A DNA stretch of 64,000 nt from assembly GCF_047238125.1 (NCBI RefSeq), contig NZ_JBDFMH010000001.1:3224001-3288000 (forward strand), in the 5' to 3' direction. Made by a program: the position numbers and the translations under genes. Source of the stretch: JBDFMH01 sp047238125 (GTDB taxonomy: Bacteria > Pseudomonadota > Alphaproteobacteria > Sphingomonadales > Sphingomonadaceae). Shown one piece after another: positions 35,480 through 44,173 of this stretch (its first letter is position 1; each line of letters starts with the position of its first letter). The notes below the pieces were generated by a model. The model had not been told where the DNA came from and searched no databases. It was given only the letters and a program-made list of their open reading frames with translations.

Positions 35480-35919
35480 TCCGCATGACGACGCTGGCGA
35501 TCGCGCTGATGCTGGGCGCCAGCGCCTGCGGTGCCGCCGCGCCGACCGATCCACCGGCAAGAACGGCGAACTGTGAGACTGCCGCCGGCCCGTTCTGGAA
35601 GGCGTTTCGCAGTGCCGCGCTGGCCGAAGACGCCGGTGCGTTGGCCGGGATGGCACGTTTCCCGCTCGAAACCCGGGGCACGCTGGACGATGAGCCGCCG
35701 GGCGCGCTGGACCGGGCGGCTTTCATCGCGGCTGTGCCGGAACTCATAGCGGCTGATACCGGACTGAAGGAGGAAGCATATCCGCAGCATGCGCTGATCA
35801 AAGCGACTGCCACTCCACCTGCGCCGTCATGCGCGGACGGCGGCGGCAGCTTCACGGTCGGCACCATGATGTTCGCCTACGACGCCGGTTCGTGGAAGCT
35901 GGCGCGCATCTATCGATAG
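35476..35919 (+). CDS. Small periplasmic lipoprotein, candidate effector immunity protein
   Basis: 147 residues. A signal peptide ends in lipobox ASAC (Cys about residue 18), so this is a lipoprotein. The mature part has an NTF2-like feel: FWKAFRSAALAEDAGALAGMARFPL followed by DRAAFIAAVPELI and a C-terminal strand MMFAYDAGSWKLARIYR. Two Cys (NCET, SCAD) could pair. It overlaps tssH by 4 nt and precedes a putative peptidoglycan amidase effector by 25 bp. A membrane-tethered periplasmic protein next to a wall-cutting effector is what an immunity protein looks like. An alternative is a stand-in for the missing lipoprotein TssJ, but it shows no TssJ-like beta-sandwich motifs that I can see. Confidence 0.6.
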   Translation: MIRMTTLAIALMLGASACGAAAPTDPPARTANCETAAGPFWKAFRSAALAEDAGALAGMARFPLETRGTLDDEPPGALDRAAFIAAVPELIAADTGLKEEAYPQHALIKATATPPAPSCADGGGSFTVGTMMFAYDAGSWKLARIYR

Positions 35920-35944
35920 GTCGCAGCTATCGGGGGATTTTCGG

Positions 35945-36655
35945 ATGACGATTCTAAAGCTTCACGACCGCAGCGACAAGGTCCGGCAGATTCAGATCCT
36001 GCTCAACAGCGCACTGAAGCCCAGCCCCAACCTGAAGGCTGATGGCGATTTCGGCCATCAGACGGAGCGGGCCGTCAAGCGCTTCCAGAAGGCCAAAGGG
36101 CTGACCGAAGATGGCGAGGTCGGCCCGAAGACGCTGGCCGCGCTCGACATGAGGCCGATCGGCAAGATGCCGATCATGCAGGACCAGCCGCCGATCAAAG
36201 GCAAGGGCGTTGGCAAGTCCTGGCTGGAGATCGCCAAGGCCGAGATCGGCATTCGTGAGGATGCGCTGCCAGGCAAGCATACCCAGCGCATCATCGATTA
36301 TCACGCGACGACCACGCTGCGCGCGACGGATGACGAGACACCTTGGTGTTCGTCGTTCGTGAATTGGGTGGTCGAACAGGGGGGTGGTACCGGCACCAAG
36401 AGCGCGCTGGCGCGCAGTTGGCTGGACTGGGGCCGCAAGCTCGACAAGCCGCAGTCGGGCTGCATCATCGTCATCAAAAAGCGGACACCGGGCTTTACCA
36501 GTGCGACAGGATCGACGACCGGCTACCATGTTGGTTTCTATGTGTCGGGCGACGAAAAGACGGTCCGGATCCTGGGCGGCAACCAGAGCGATCAGGTGAA
36601 ATATTCCAACTTCGGGCTCGCCGGCTACGAGATCAAAGGATGCCGACTTGACTGA
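35945..36655 (+). CDS. Peptidoglycan-binding plus TIGR02594/CHAP-like amidase, candidate T6SS effector
   Basis: 236 residues with no signal peptide, as expected of a T6SS effector rather than a Sec-exported autolysin. Residues 1-70 are a PG_binding_1 domain (LKADGDFGHQTERAVKRFQK, then GEVGPKTLAAL). Residues about 90-236 match the TIGR02594 family, NlpC/P60- or CHAP-like papain-fold cysteine peptidases: Cys135 in DDETPWCSSFVNW, ALARSWLDWG, and His195 in GYHVGFY. It should cut peptidoglycan peptides or the amide bond to muramic acid. It lies just downstream of tssH and the lipoprotein, and its 3' end overlaps the methyltransferase gene by 8 nt. The effector role is inferred from context. Confidence 0.8.
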   Translation: MTILKLHDRSDKVRQIQILLNSALKPSPNLKADGDFGHQTERAVKRFQKAKGLTEDGEVGPKTLAALDMRPIGKMPIMQDQPPIKGKGVGKSWLEIAKAEIGIREDALPGKHTQRIIDYHATTTLRATDDETPWCSSFVNWVVEQGGGTGTKSALARSWLDWGRKLDKPQSGCIIVIKKRTPGFTSATGSTTGYHVGFYVSGDEKTVRILGGNQSDQVKYSNFGLAGYEIKGCRLD

Positions 36656-38078
36656 TGCGCCGATCGCTACAGCTTACGACAGGATAGCCTACCCCACCGC
36701 CATCTTCGCGCAGACCACGCCCGATCGCATGGCCGTGTTGGCGGCGCTGCACGGGCTGCGCGCGCCGCCGATCGAGACGGCGCGCGTGCTGGAGATTGGC
36801 GGCGGTGACGGGATGAACCTGCTGGCGCTGGGCGTGGCCTGGCCCGAAACGCGGTTGCTGAGCTTCGATCTGGCGCCAAGCGCGGTGGCGCGTGGCCGCA
36901 AATGGGCCGAGCTGGCAGGCATTCGCAATGTCGAGATCGCGCAGATGGATATCCTCGACGCGGCGGCCGGCGCGATCGACGGCGAATATGATTATGTGAT
37001 CGCGCACGGCGTCTATGCCTGGGTGCCCGATGCTGTGCGTGAGGCGACGATGGCGTTGATCGGACGCGTGCTGGCACCGGACGGCGTCGCCTTCATCAGC
37101 TACAATGCCAAGCCCGGCGGCTGGCTGCGACTGGCGATCCGGGACATGCTGCAACATGAACTGGCCGGTATCGACGATACCGAACTGCGGATCGTGCGTG
37201 CGCGCGCCTTCCTCAGTGAATTCGCGCAGGCTCCGGAAGAGAAGGAGGAGGGCGTTGTCGCGGTGATGCGCCAGCTGTGCCGCGCGATGCTCGACCGGCC
37301 GGACGAGGTGCTGATCCACGACGAGCTTGGCGACTGTTACCATCCGCAAACGTTGAGCGAGGTCGCCGCCGCGGCCGCGGCAAACGATCTGGAGTGGCTG
37401 GGGGAGGCGGCGAATGAAGCGATCGACCAGTCCTTCCTTCCGGACGAAGTGGAGGATGTGCCGGGTGCCGTGCTGCGGCGGGCGCAGAGCGCGGATTATG
37501 AGGAGGGCCGCTATTTTCGAAGCAGCCTGTTCGTGCGCGCGGGCCGGAACCCCGCACGCCGCTTCGATCCGCGGCGCCTGTCCGCGCTTCATGCCGCCAG
37601 CCGTGCGCAGCGCCGCCCCGAAGGCGATTACGTGATCGACGACAGCGTGTTCGAACTGCGCGATGCCGAACTCGACCAGGCGATGCAGCGGATCACGGCC
37701 GCCTGGCCGGCGCGGATCGCGGTGGCGGATCTGTTCGATGATCCCGATCGGCTGCATGCCCTGTCGCGCATGTTCGACGCCGGTTTCCTGGGCCTGCACA
37801 TGACGCCCGGCCGCTATACGCTGGCACCGGGCGAGCGACCGGTCGCAAGCCCGCTGGCACGTGTGCAGATCGCGCACGGTTTCCCGGCGATCGCATCGCT
37901 GGACCACCGTACTGTCGCGATGGAGGATGTCCGCGCGCGCGCCTTCATCCAATTGCTCGACGGTAGCCGCGATCGCGCGACTTTGGCCGCCGAATGGGCA
38001 GCGAGCGAACATGGTGCGGATATCCCGCTGGATTCCGCGCTGCGCCTGACGGCCGCGGGCGCGGTGCTGATGGCGTGA
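36648..38078 (+). CDS. SAM-dependent methyltransferase with methyltransferase regulatory domain
   Basis: 476 residues from TTG 36648; no ATG is in frame near this point, and the start lies inside the end of the amidase gene. The N-terminus is a class I methyltransferase fold: motif I VLEIGGGDGMNL (47-58), LLSFDLAPSAV, and YDYVIAHGVYAWVPD. The middle and C-terminal parts fit the MethyTransf_Reg region (PF10119-type), followed by a long C-terminal extension. The substrate is unknown. It is translationally linked to the effector gene and to the hydrolase after it (GTGA overlap), so it may be part of the T6SS transcript; whether it modifies a T6SS protein is open. Confidence 0.8.
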   Translation: MTDAPIATAYDRIAYPTAIFAQTTPDRMAVLAALHGLRAPPIETARVLEIGGGDGMNLLALGVAWPETRLLSFDLAPSAVARGRKWAELAGIRNVEIAQMDILDAAAGAIDGEYDYVIAHGVYAWVPDAVREATMALIGRVLAPDGVAFISYNAKPGGWLRLAIRDMLQHELAGIDDTELRIVRARAFLSEFAQAPEEKEEGVVAVMRQLCRAMLDRPDEVLIHDELGDCYHPQTLSEVAAAAAANDLEWLGEAANEAIDQSFLPDEVEDVPGAVLRRAQSADYEEGRYFRSSLFVRAGRNPARRFDPRRLSALHAASRAQRRPEGDYVIDDSVFELRDAELDQAMQRITAAWPARIAVADLFDDPDRLHALSRMFDAGFLGLHMTPGRYTLAPGERPVASPLARVQIAHGFPAIASLDHRTVAMEDVRARAFIQLLDGSRDRATLAAEWAASEHGADIPLDSALRLTAAGAVLMA

Positions 38079-38983
38079 GGCGCGTTCTTGCGGCACTGAC
38101 GGCGATCGCACTGGTTGGAGGGGTTGTGATGGCCGAAGCGCAGCCGCCCGCCCTCATGCGCTGGCCCGATCTGCTGAGTCGGCCGCACCCGACCGGTGCG
38201 ATCCGCATCGCTTATGGTTCGGATCCGCTGCAGCACGGCCAGCTATGGCTGCCCGCCGGCAAGGGCCCGCATCGTACCGTGCTGATGATTCACGGTGGTT
38301 GCTGGCAGAGCGACATTGCCGATGCCAGCATCATGGATTGGATCGCTGCCGATCTCGCCAAACGCGGCTACGCGGTCTGGAATATCGAGTATCGCGGCGT
38401 CGACCGGCCGGGCGGCGGCTATCCGGGCACCTTTCAGGATATCGCGGCGGCCACCGATCTGCTGCGCGGGATCGGCCCCCGATATGGCCTGCGGACCGAC
38501 CGGATCGTCGCGGTCGGTCATTCGGCGGGCGGGCATCTGGCGTTCTGGGCGGCCGGGCGCCATCGGCTGCCGCAGGGCAGCGCCCTTCGGTCCGCGAAGC
38601 CGCTGCCGATCGTGGCCGCCATCGGCATCGGTGCGCTGCCTGATCTGCCGATGGCGCGCGATTTGCCAGGCAATGACTGCGGTGTCGGTAGCGTGCCGCG
38701 GCTTGTCGGCCCGGTCACTGCAGCGCGGCCGGATCCGTTCGTCGATACCTCGGCGGATCGGCTGCTGCCGATCGGGGCGGGACTAACGCTGGTTACCGGC
38801 GCGGCCGATCGGATCGCGCCGCCCTCGATCGCGGTGAGCTTTGTCGCAAAGGCGCGCGCCAGGCGGCAGGCCGTCCGCTCGATCGAGGTGCCGGCGCAGG
38901 GACATGTCGAGCTGATTGCTCCTGAGACCCCGGCCTGGGCGGCGACGGTGCGCGCGATCGAGGCCGCGTTCGCCGCGCGTTAA
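38075..38983 (+). CDS. Exported alpha/beta hydrolase
   Basis: 302 residues from GTG 38075, overlapping the methyltransferase stop. A signal peptide spans about 1-23 (VLAALTAIALVGGVVMAEA). The alpha/beta-hydrolase core has an HGG oxyanion motif (MIHGGCW), nucleophile Ser150 in GHSAGG, and a late His in AQGHVEL. The HGG plus GxSxG arrangement places it with the hormone-sensitive-lipase / BD-FAE group of esterases. Cytosolic kynurenine formamidases belong to a related group and kynureninase lies nearby, but the signal peptide argues against that role. It meets the convergent APC permease gene tail to tail (stops overlap). Confidence 0.82.
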   Translation: MRRVLAALTAIALVGGVVMAEAQPPALMRWPDLLSRPHPTGAIRIAYGSDPLQHGQLWLPAGKGPHRTVLMIHGGCWQSDIADASIMDWIAADLAKRGYAVWNIEYRGVDRPGGGYPGTFQDIAAATDLLRGIGPRYGLRTDRIVAVGHSAGGHLAFWAAGRHRLPQGSALRSAKPLPIVAAIGIGALPDLPMARDLPGNDCGVGSVPRLVGPVTAARPDPFVDTSADRLLPIGAGLTLVTGAADRIAPPSIAVSFVAKARARRQAVRSIEVPAQGHVELIAPETPAWAATVRAIEAAFAAR

Positions 38984-40308
38984 GCCGCGCGCCGCCGTGT
39001 CGCCACCGCATGGATCGCGATCGATCCGGCGACGAGGCCGGCAAGTGCCAGCATTTCGGACGGGCTCGCCAGCGCCACGATCGCGATCATGCACGCCATG
39101 CCGGCCAGCGCGGCCAGCGGCAGGATGCGGAAGGAAAGCGGATCGCCCAGCACCGCGATGTCGCGCCGATGCAGCGCCCAGGCCGCGGCGCAGGCGGCGA
39201 AATAGATGATCGCGGTCGACAGCGACGACAGGATCGCGAGTTGCACGAAGGTGCCGCTGAGCGCGAGTGCCAGCACCACCAGGCTATGGACCACGATCGC
39301 GATCACCGGCGCGCGGCTGCGTGGATCCAGCTGGCCGAGCGCGGCCGGCAGCAGGCCATCGCGGCCGAACGCAAACAGCACCCGGGGCGCGCCGATGATG
39401 TCGCTGGCGATCCAGCCGAGCAGCGACAGCGCGGTGCCAACCAGCAGCAGAATCCGCAGACGCGGATCGATCACCGCGATCGCATCGGCCAGCGGCGTCG
39501 CGGATCGCGCGAGCGCATCGCCGAGCAGGCCCTGCGTTACCAACTGCAGGCCGATATAGAGCACCAGCACGAACCCCATCCCCAGCATTGTCGCGCGTGG
39601 CACCGTGCGGGACGGTCGCTTCACCTCACCGCTGGACGCCAGCACGGTTTCCATCCCGCTGAAGGCGAACAGCGCGAGGATGACCGCGCGGCCGATATCG
39701 GCTTCCCCCAGCGCCACCGTCGGTGGCGGAAGCGCCGACCAGTCGATCGTGGCGGTGCCGAGCAGCAGCAGCACGCCAAGCGGGATCAGCTTCACGATCG
39801 TCGCGATCGACGTCAGCCGCGCGCCGGACCGAACGCCCAGTGCGTTGACGAACGCGATACCGCCGACCGCAGCGACGATTACGACCGCCCGCCCGCCGCT
39901 GTTGCCGAGCGCCGGCACCAGTGCCGCGATCGCCGCCGCCAGCGCAGCCGCGATTCCGCCACAGGCCAGTGCCGACGACAGCCAGACCGACATGCCGGTG
40001 ACGAAGCCGGCGCGCGATCCGAACGCGGCTTCGACATAGCCGTAGCTGCCACCGCTGGTCGGCACGCGGCTGCCGGCTTCGGCGAAACAGATCACCACCG
40101 CGCCCATCGCGACCGCGCACAGCAGATACGCCAGCGGCGCGGCCGGCCCGACCGCATCGGCAAGCGAGGCGGGCAGCACGAAGATGCCGCCACCGACCAC
40201 GCCGTTGACGATCGCCAGCGCAAGCCCGGCCGTGCCGATCGCGCGGACCAGCCCCTGATCGCGGGATGCTTCGTCGCCGGCGATCGCCGCTTCGCTGGGG
40301 CTGGACAT
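38980..40308 (-). CDS. APC-superfamily amino acid permease
   Basis: 442 residues from ATG 40308, chosen because GAGAGG lies 9 nt upstream; an in-frame ATG at 40317 is too close to that SD. About 12 hydrophobic helices. The first helix holds the APC substrate motif NGVVGGGIFVLPASL, and PTSGGSYGYVEAAFG follows. Members move amino acids with proton coupling. It is divergent from kynureninase (72 bp), so tryptophan, kynurenine or alanine are reasonable guesses for its cargo but are not shown. Helix-breaking glycines and the overall length are typical. Confidence 0.9.
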   Translation of the reverse strand: MSSPSEAAIAGDEASRDQGLVRAIGTAGLALAIVNGVVGGGIFVLPASLADAVGPAAPLAYLLCAVAMGAVVICFAEAGSRVPTSGGSYGYVEAAFGSRAGFVTGMSVWLSSALACGGIAAALAAAIAALVPALGNSGGRAVVIVAAVGGIAFVNALGVRSGARLTSIATIVKLIPLGVLLLLGTATIDWSALPPPTVALGEADIGRAVILALFAFSGMETVLASSGEVKRPSRTVPRATMLGMGFVLVLYIGLQLVTQGLLGDALARSATPLADAIAVIDPRLRILLLVGTALSLLGWIASDIIGAPRVLFAFGRDGLLPAALGQLDPRSRAPVIAIVVHSLVVLALALSGTFVQLAILSSLSTAIIYFAACAAAWALHRRDIAVLGDPLSFRILPLAALAGMACMIAIVALASPSEMLALAGLVAGSIAIHAVATRRRAA

Positions 40309-40380
40309 GAACGGCATCCTCTCGCACGAGCCGGGTATGACAGAGACCTGCATGGCCGGCGCCGGCAAGGCAATGGCGCG

Positions 40381-41610
40381 ATGAGCATCGACAGCCTGGC
40401 CGACGCGCGCGCCGCGGATCGCGCCGACCCGCTGGCCGGCTTCCGCGATCGGTTCGCGCTGCCTGCCGGCACGATCTATCTCGATGGCAATTCGCTGGGC
40501 GCGCTGCCGCGGGCGACGGCGGCGCGGATCGGGGCGGCGGTGGCGCAGGAGTGGGGCGAGCGGCTGATCCGCAGCTGGAACGAGGCGGACTGGATCGGCG
40601 CGCCGCAGCGCGTGGGCGGCAAGATCGCACCGCTGATCGGCGCAGCGGCAGACGAGGTGATCGCCTGCGATTCGACCTCGGTGAACCTGTTCAAGCTGCT
40701 GGCCGCGGCAGTGCGCGCCAGCGGGCGGGCGGAGATCTTGACCGAGCCCGGCAATTTCCCGACCGACCTGCACATCGCCGATGGCGTCGCCGGGCTGCTG
40801 CCGGGGGTGCGCGTGACGCGGGCGGCGGCGGGCAATATCGCAGGCTCGATCGGGCCGGACACCGCAGTCGTGCTGCTGACCCATGTCCATTACAAGAGCG
40901 GTCACCGGCACGACATGGCAGCGATTTCCGCCGCGGCGACGGCGGCGGGCGCGTTCAGCCTGTGGGATCTGAGCCATTCGGTCGGCGCGGTGCCGGTCGA
41001 TCTGAACGGGTCCGGCGCGGACCTGGCGGTCGGCTGCGGCTACAAATATCTGAACGGGGGGCCGGGCGCGCCGGCCTTTCTTTTCGTGGCCGAGCGGCAC
41101 CAGGCGGCGCTGGCATCGCCGATCAGCGGCTGGATGGGCCATGCCGATCCGTTCGCGTTCGGCGACGATTATGCGCCCGCGCCTGGCGTCGATCGCTTCC
41201 TGGCGGGCACGCCGCCGATCCTGGCGCTGGCCGCGCTGGAGACGGGGGTGGACCTGATGCTCGAGGCGGACCCGAATGCGATCGCCGCCAAGTCCGCTGC
41301 GCTGTTCGAGCTGCTGGCCGATCGCATCGCGGCCGAGGCGCCGGCGCTGCAACTCGTCACCAGCCGCGACCCGGCGCGGCGCGGCAGCCATGCCAGCTTC
41401 GCGCACCCGGAGGCGTTCGCGATCTGCCAGGCGCTGATCGCGGACGGAGTGATCGGCGATTTCCGCGCGCCCGATATTCTGCGCTTCGGCCTGACACCGC
41501 TGACCCTGTCGTTCGAGGACGTCTGGATGGCGGGTGAGATATTGGGCGGGATCATGCGCGACGAGCGCTGGCGCGATCCGCGCTTCGCTATGCGCGGCCG
41601 GGTGACCTGA
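40381..41610 (+). CDS. kynU: Kynureninase
   Basis: 409 residues. PLP-dependent cleavage of kynurenine (or 3-hydroxykynurenine) to anthranilate (or 3-hydroxyanthranilate) and alanine. Family motifs: YLDGNSLGALP near residue 33, FPTDLHIADG, LLTHVHYKSG, WDLSHSVGAVPVDL, and the Schiff-base lysine in GCGYKYLNGGPGAP. Residue count is normal. It stands without recognisable kynA or kynB genes next to it; the divergent permease could feed the pathway. Whether the role is tryptophan breakdown or NAD/anthranilate supply cannot be told from the window. leuB follows after 64 bp. Confidence 0.95.
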   Translation: MSIDSLADARAADRADPLAGFRDRFALPAGTIYLDGNSLGALPRATAARIGAAVAQEWGERLIRSWNEADWIGAPQRVGGKIAPLIGAAADEVIACDSTSVNLFKLLAAAVRASGRAEILTEPGNFPTDLHIADGVAGLLPGVRVTRAAAGNIAGSIGPDTAVVLLTHVHYKSGHRHDMAAISAAATAAGAFSLWDLSHSVGAVPVDLNGSGADLAVGCGYKYLNGGPGAPAFLFVAERHQAALASPISGWMGHADPFAFGDDYAPAPGVDRFLAGTPPILALAALETGVDLMLEADPNAIAAKSAALFELLADRIAAEAPALQLVTSRDPARRGSHASFAHPEAFAICQALIADGVIGDFRAPDILRFGLTPLTLSFEDVWMAGEILGGIMRDERWRDPRFAMRGRVT

Positions 41611-41674
41611 GCGGCTTGCCAGCCGGCGGCGCGCGCGGCACAGACCCCGCGCCATCGATCGAGGGGGACATGGG

Positions 41675-42718
41675 ATGCTGATCGCGCTGCTGCCGGGAGA
41701 CGGGATCGGCCCCGAGGTGATCGTCGAAGCGCGCCGCGTGCTTGATGCAGTGTGCGGGGGCGCGCTGTCGTTCGAGGAAGCGCCAGTCGGTGGGGCCGCA
41801 TACCGGCTGGCGGGCCATCCGCTGCCGCCGGAGACGCTGGATCTGGCGCGGCGCGCGGATGCGATCCTGTTCGGCGCGGTCGGCGACCCGGCATGCGACG
41901 GGCTGGAGCGCAGCCTGCGCCCCGAACAGGCGATCCTGGGATTGCGGCGCGAACTGGCGCTGTTCGCCAATCTGCGCCCGGCGCGGCTGTTCCCCGAGCT
42001 GGCCGACGCATCGGCGCTGCGGCCGGAAATTGCGCGCGCGATCGACCTAGTGATCGTGCGCGAGCTGAACGGCGACGTCTATTTCGGCGAGAAGGGGATG
42101 CGCACCACGGCGGGCGGGTTGCGCCAGGGCTATGACGTGATGGCCTATGACGAGGCCGAGGTGCGGCGGATCGCCCGGGTCGGGTTCGAGACGGCGCGGG
42201 CGCGGCGCGGGCGGCTCTGTTCGGTCGACAAGGCCAATGTGCTGGAAACATCGCAGCTGTGGCGCGACGTGGTGATCGAGACGGCGGCCGACTATCCGGA
42301 TATCGCGCTGAGCCACATGTATGTCGACAATGCCGCGATGCAGCTGGTACGCGATCCCGGCCAGTTCGACGTGATCGTGACCGGCAACCTGTTCGGCGAC
42401 ATCCTGTCCGACCAGGCCAGCATGTGCGCGGGATCGATCGGGATGCTGCCATCAGCCTCGCTCGATGCCGGGCAGAAGGGGCTCTACGAGCCGATCCACG
42501 GATCCGCGCCGGATATTGCCGGGCAGGGGAAGGCCAATCCGCTGGCGACGATCCTGTCTGCCGCGATGATGCTGCGCTATTCTTTGGGCATGGCGGAGCA
42601 GGCCGACCGGATCGAGGCGGCAGTGGCGGCCGCGCTGGCGGATGGGGCGCGATCGGCGGATCTGGGCGGCACGCTATCGACTCGCGCCATGGGCGATGCG
42701 GTGCTGGCGCAGCTCTGA
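41675..42718 (+). CDS. leuB: 3-isopropylmalate dehydrogenase
   Basis: 347 residues, normal for LeuB. It opens with IALLPGDGIGPEVIVEA and has VRELNGDVYFGEKG, a CSVDKANVLETSQLWRD block in parts, MYVDNAAMQLVRDPGQFDV and the NAD-site YEPIHGSAPDIAGQGKANP in parts. It catalyses the oxidative decarboxylation step of leucine synthesis. The leuC/leuD genes are not in the window. ATG 41675 has GAGGGGGA upstream. A small stem with a UUCG-type loop follows the stop. Confidence 0.96.
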   Translation: MLIALLPGDGIGPEVIVEARRVLDAVCGGALSFEEAPVGGAAYRLAGHPLPPETLDLARRADAILFGAVGDPACDGLERSLRPEQAILGLRRELALFANLRPARLFPELADASALRPEIARAIDLVIVRELNGDVYFGEKGMRTTAGGLRQGYDVMAYDEAEVRRIARVGFETARARRGRLCSVDKANVLETSQLWRDVVIETAADYPDIALSHMYVDNAAMQLVRDPGQFDVIVTGNLFGDILSDQASMCAGSIGMLPSASLDAGQKGLYEPIHGSAPDIAGQGKANPLATILSAAMMLRYSLGMAEQADRIEAAVAAALADGARSADLGGTLSTRAMGDAVLAQL

Positions 42719-42731
42719 GTGGATCAGCGGA

Positions 42732-42749
42732 CGGGTATTCGGTTACCCG
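42732..42749 (+). terminator. Possible weak terminator after leuB
   Basis: CGGGTA (42732-42737), loop TTCGGT, TACCCG (42744-42749) give a 6-bp stem capped by a UUCG-type loop 14 bases after the leuB stop. There is no U-run; instead a tandem AAAGCAGCG (42750-42767, two copies) follows. The rest of the 138-bp gap to the convergent PepSY gene shows nothing else I can name. Confidence 0.35.
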
Positions 42750-42856
42750 AAAGCAGCGAAAGCAGCGCTTGTGCGCAGCTCTGTGCCTGTCAAACGGGCG
42801 CTGTTCGTGATCGACGGTTCAAAGAGCCGGCCGCCGACAAGGGACCAACGACTGCC

Positions 42857-44173
42857 TTATACTTCAGCTGGTGGGCTGTAGGACAATGGTTTCTGCGCTG
42901 CGCCGCGACCGGCGCGCAGCACGAGGCCAATGATGCAGAGCCCCAGCACCGACCAGAAGATAGCGATGAACGGCGCACCGTTGCCAAGCGCGAAGCGGGC
43001 CACGAGCGTCGCGCCGAACGCAACCGGTGCGCCCCAGACGACGCCGTGCCAGGCGGCGCGCAGCCGCGGTTCCCGCGTGCCGCGCCGTTCGCGCTTGCCC
43101 AGCCAGATATAGACGCCGGTCGCGCTGACGACGGTGAGCGCAAGCCCGAACAAGGCGTAGGCGATCTTGACGGGCAGGCCGCCATAGTTTCCGAAATGCA
43201 GGCTGTAGTTGGAGGCCGCCGCCTGCTTCCCGATCGCGCCATCGGCGAGGCCGGCGGTGCCCTTGAACCGGCCGGCGGCATCGAACGCATAATATTCGCC
43301 GAAGATCAGTCGGCGCGGATGGCCGCCGACCAGCTGGACATGCTGGCCCGCCGTGCCGGGATCGTGCAGCACGACATAGCTGATCGCGACCTGCGGATAG
43401 GTGGCGCCCATGTAGCGCAGCGCTGCGGCAGCATCGGGCACCGGCGCGCGGGCGGCATTATGCTCCGGCTCGTCACCGAACACCGGCGCATAGGCTGCCT
43501 CGACGTCGCCGCCATAATAGCGTTCGGCGAGGAACCAGGCAGTGACACCGCCGAGCCCGATGACCGCGCCGGTGATCGACAGCGCGAGCCCGAACGGCAA
43601 CGTCCAGACGCTGAGCCGGTTATGCCAATCGGCCAGCGCCACCCCGCCCTTGTGGCGCGTGCGCAGCCGGAAGGCATCGCGGAAGATGCGCGGATGCGCG
43701 ACCAGCCCGGTGATCGCCAGCGCAACCATCAGCATGCCCAGGATGCCGACGATCGCCATGCCGATCGCGCCTGGCAGGTGCAGCGTGTAATGGAGGGCGT
43801 AGAGGAAATCGGACCACGCATTTTCCTCCGGCATCACGATCGCACCCTGCGCATCGAGATGCACGGCCTGGCTGTCGGTGGTGATGGTGGCGCGTGGCAG
43901 TTCGGGCACGGGCAGGTGCACGTAGAGGTGCGTCGTCGGCGGCTTGCCGCGTTCACTGGCCATCACCGCGGCGATGCCGCGCTGAACCGCGTCGGGATCG
44001 ATCCGCGCCATTTCCGGCGCGGCGCCCTGTTCGGCGCGCTGAAGTTCCTCATAGAACACCAGCAGCGATCCGCTGAGGCAGACCAGATAGAGCAGGGCGC
44101 CTGCCAGCAAGCCGATCGCGGCGTGGGCGGACAGGCCCTTCTTCACGACCGCGGGGCTGGGCATCAGGTTCAT
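42857..44173 (-). CDS. PepSY-associated membrane protein (iron-uptake linked)
   Basis: 438 residues from ATG 44173; the frame is open further upstream but that part overlaps another gene. The first helix (GLSAHAAIGLLAGALLYLV) and the following SGSLLVFYEEL match PepSY-TM proteins, with a periplasmic PepSY-like region and further helices near 195-215, 245-270, 370-390 and 395-425. Such proteins sit beside TonB siderophore receptors and are thought to help reduce or release iron from the siderophore. Its start overlaps the stop of the small membrane gene (ATGA), making it the third gene of the iron-regulated operon. Confidence 0.88.
   Translation of the reverse strand: MNLMPSPAVVKKGLSAHAAIGLLAGALLYLVCLSGSLLVFYEELQRAEQGAAPEMARIDPDAVQRGIAAVMASERGKPPTTHLYVHLPVPELPRATITTDSQAVHLDAQGAIVMPEENAWSDFLYALHYTLHLPGAIGMAIVGILGMLMVALAITGLVAHPRIFRDAFRLRTRHKGGVALADWHNRLSVWTLPFGLALSITGAVIGLGGVTAWFLAERYYGGDVEAAYAPVFGDEPEHNAARAPVPDAAAALRYMGATYPQVAISYVVLHDPGTAGQHVQLVGGHPRRLIFGEYYAFDAAGRFKGTAGLADGAIGKQAAASNYSLHFGNYGGLPVKIAYALFGLALTVVSATGVYIWLGKRERRGTREPRLRAAWHGVVWGAPVAFGATLVARFALGNGAPFIAIFWSVLGLCIIGLVLRAGRGAAQKPLSYSPPAEV

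Noticed and set aside
38075..38983. Calling the exported hydrolase kynurenine formamidase
   Set aside because: It has the HGG and GxSxG motifs of the wider group, but a clear signal peptide and a location in the preceding transcript; the evidence does not reach that specific function.
40318..41970. N-terminal extension of the APC permease through kynureninase
   Set aside because: The extension is antisense to kynU; the permease has a proper SD and start at 40308.
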